Origin: an uncultured Atopobiaceae bacterium
GTDB taxonomy: Bacteria; Actinomycetota; Coriobacteriia; Coriobacteriales; Atopobiaceae
Reading direction: 5' to 3'
Assembly (NCBI GenBank): GCA_905235165.1
Contig: CAJOKK010000041.1
Span: 1-12,677, forward strand
Length of the DNA stretch: 12,677 nucleotides
Every line of letters starts with the position of its first letter. The first letter of the stretch is position 1. The notes below the pieces were generated by a model. The model was not told the DNA's origin. It saw nothing but the letters and a program-made list of their open reading frames with translations, and made no database searches. Positions 12,568 to 12,677 of this stretch are shown here, piece by piece. The translations under genes and the position numbers were made by a program.

Positions 12568-12677
12568 ATGGTGCGCATGAAGATCGTTATGATTTACGAC
12601 CAGATTCAGTCGGGCTTGGGTGCCAAGGACGACAAGATGGTCCCCCTGACCCTGCTCAAGGAGCCCGTGGGCCCCGC
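12568..12677 (+). CDS. GrdB-like reductase component B subunit (5' end only)
   Basis: Only the first 36 codons are in the window. After MVR the protein begins MKIVMIYDQIQSGLGAKDDK and continues to LLKEPVGP. This resembles the N-terminus of the selenoprotein-B family of glycine/betaine/sarcosine/D-proline reductases (a short beta strand, YxNQ/YDQ, G-x-G, and a conserved GPVGP/EPVGP). Those enzymes reductively cleave an amino acid or amine in Stickland-type metabolism. AGGAG lies 7 bases before the ATG, and the gene follows the M20 peptidase by 45 bases, so it is likely the next operon member. Too little is visible to see a selenocysteine codon or the catalytic centre; moderate confidence. Confidence 0.6.
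   Translation, partial: MVRMKIVMIYDQIQSGLGAKDDKMVPLTLLKEPVGP

Overview
The window looks like a chromosome segment of a high-GC Gram-positive anaerobe of the gut or oral cavity, most likely class Coriobacteriia (Olsenella/Atopobium/Collinsella-like). The grounds are the strong G/C-ending codon use, a Tat-type lipoprotein, a large LPxTG-anchored surface protease, a lactose-family PTS, and the start of a gene resembling the selenoprotein-B subunit of glycine/betaine/sarcosine reductases. The placement is inferred from gene content; no rRNA or other marker is present.

Positions 1-2590, minus strand. Three co-oriented genes form a candidate minimal RiPP (ribosomally made, modified peptide) locus. 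In transcription order they are a 331-aa protein of unrecognised family (2517-1522), a 57-aa precursor with a Nif11/NHLP-type leader ending in Gly-Gly and a 12-residue core APYGPCSHYWDD (1374-1201), and, after a 331-bp gap with a strong hairpin, a membrane CPBP-family protease (869 to beyond position 1). No canonical RiPP enzyme (LanM, YcaO, radical SAM) or transporter is visible, so either the 331-aa protein is the modifier or the locus is incomplete.

Positions 2600-4786. A complex inverted repeat (2651-2793) separates the RiPP candidate from a divergent DNA-3-methyladenine glycosylase I gene (tag). Two adjacent hairpins follow, then a Tat/lipobox lipoprotein of unknown function.

Positions 4787-8149. 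A cell-wall-anchored subtilase has an S8 catalytic domain with a large extra domain between the oxyanion Asn and the catalytic Ser, a kelch-like C-terminal region, and an LPKTG sorting signal. Downstream is a perfect 52-bp-arm palindrome (8168-8283) built from the same ~43-bp module as the repeat at 2651-2793, but with the modules in opposite polarity. The two loci look like members of a dispersed REP/BIME-like family.

Positions 8340-12677, plus strand. An apparent catabolic operon encodes lactose/cellobiose-family PTS EIIB and EIIC, then, after a GC-rich hairpin with a short T-run, a glycosylasparaginase with complete active site, an M20 PepV-like dipeptidase lacking about 80 residues of the usual lid domain, and the start of a GrdB-like gene cut by the window edge. 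A sensible but unproven reading is salvage of GlcNAc-Asn or glycopeptide remnants: PTS import, release of aspartate and the sugar, peptide trimming, then reductive amino-acid metabolism. The surface subtilase next door could supply glycopeptides from host glycoproteins.
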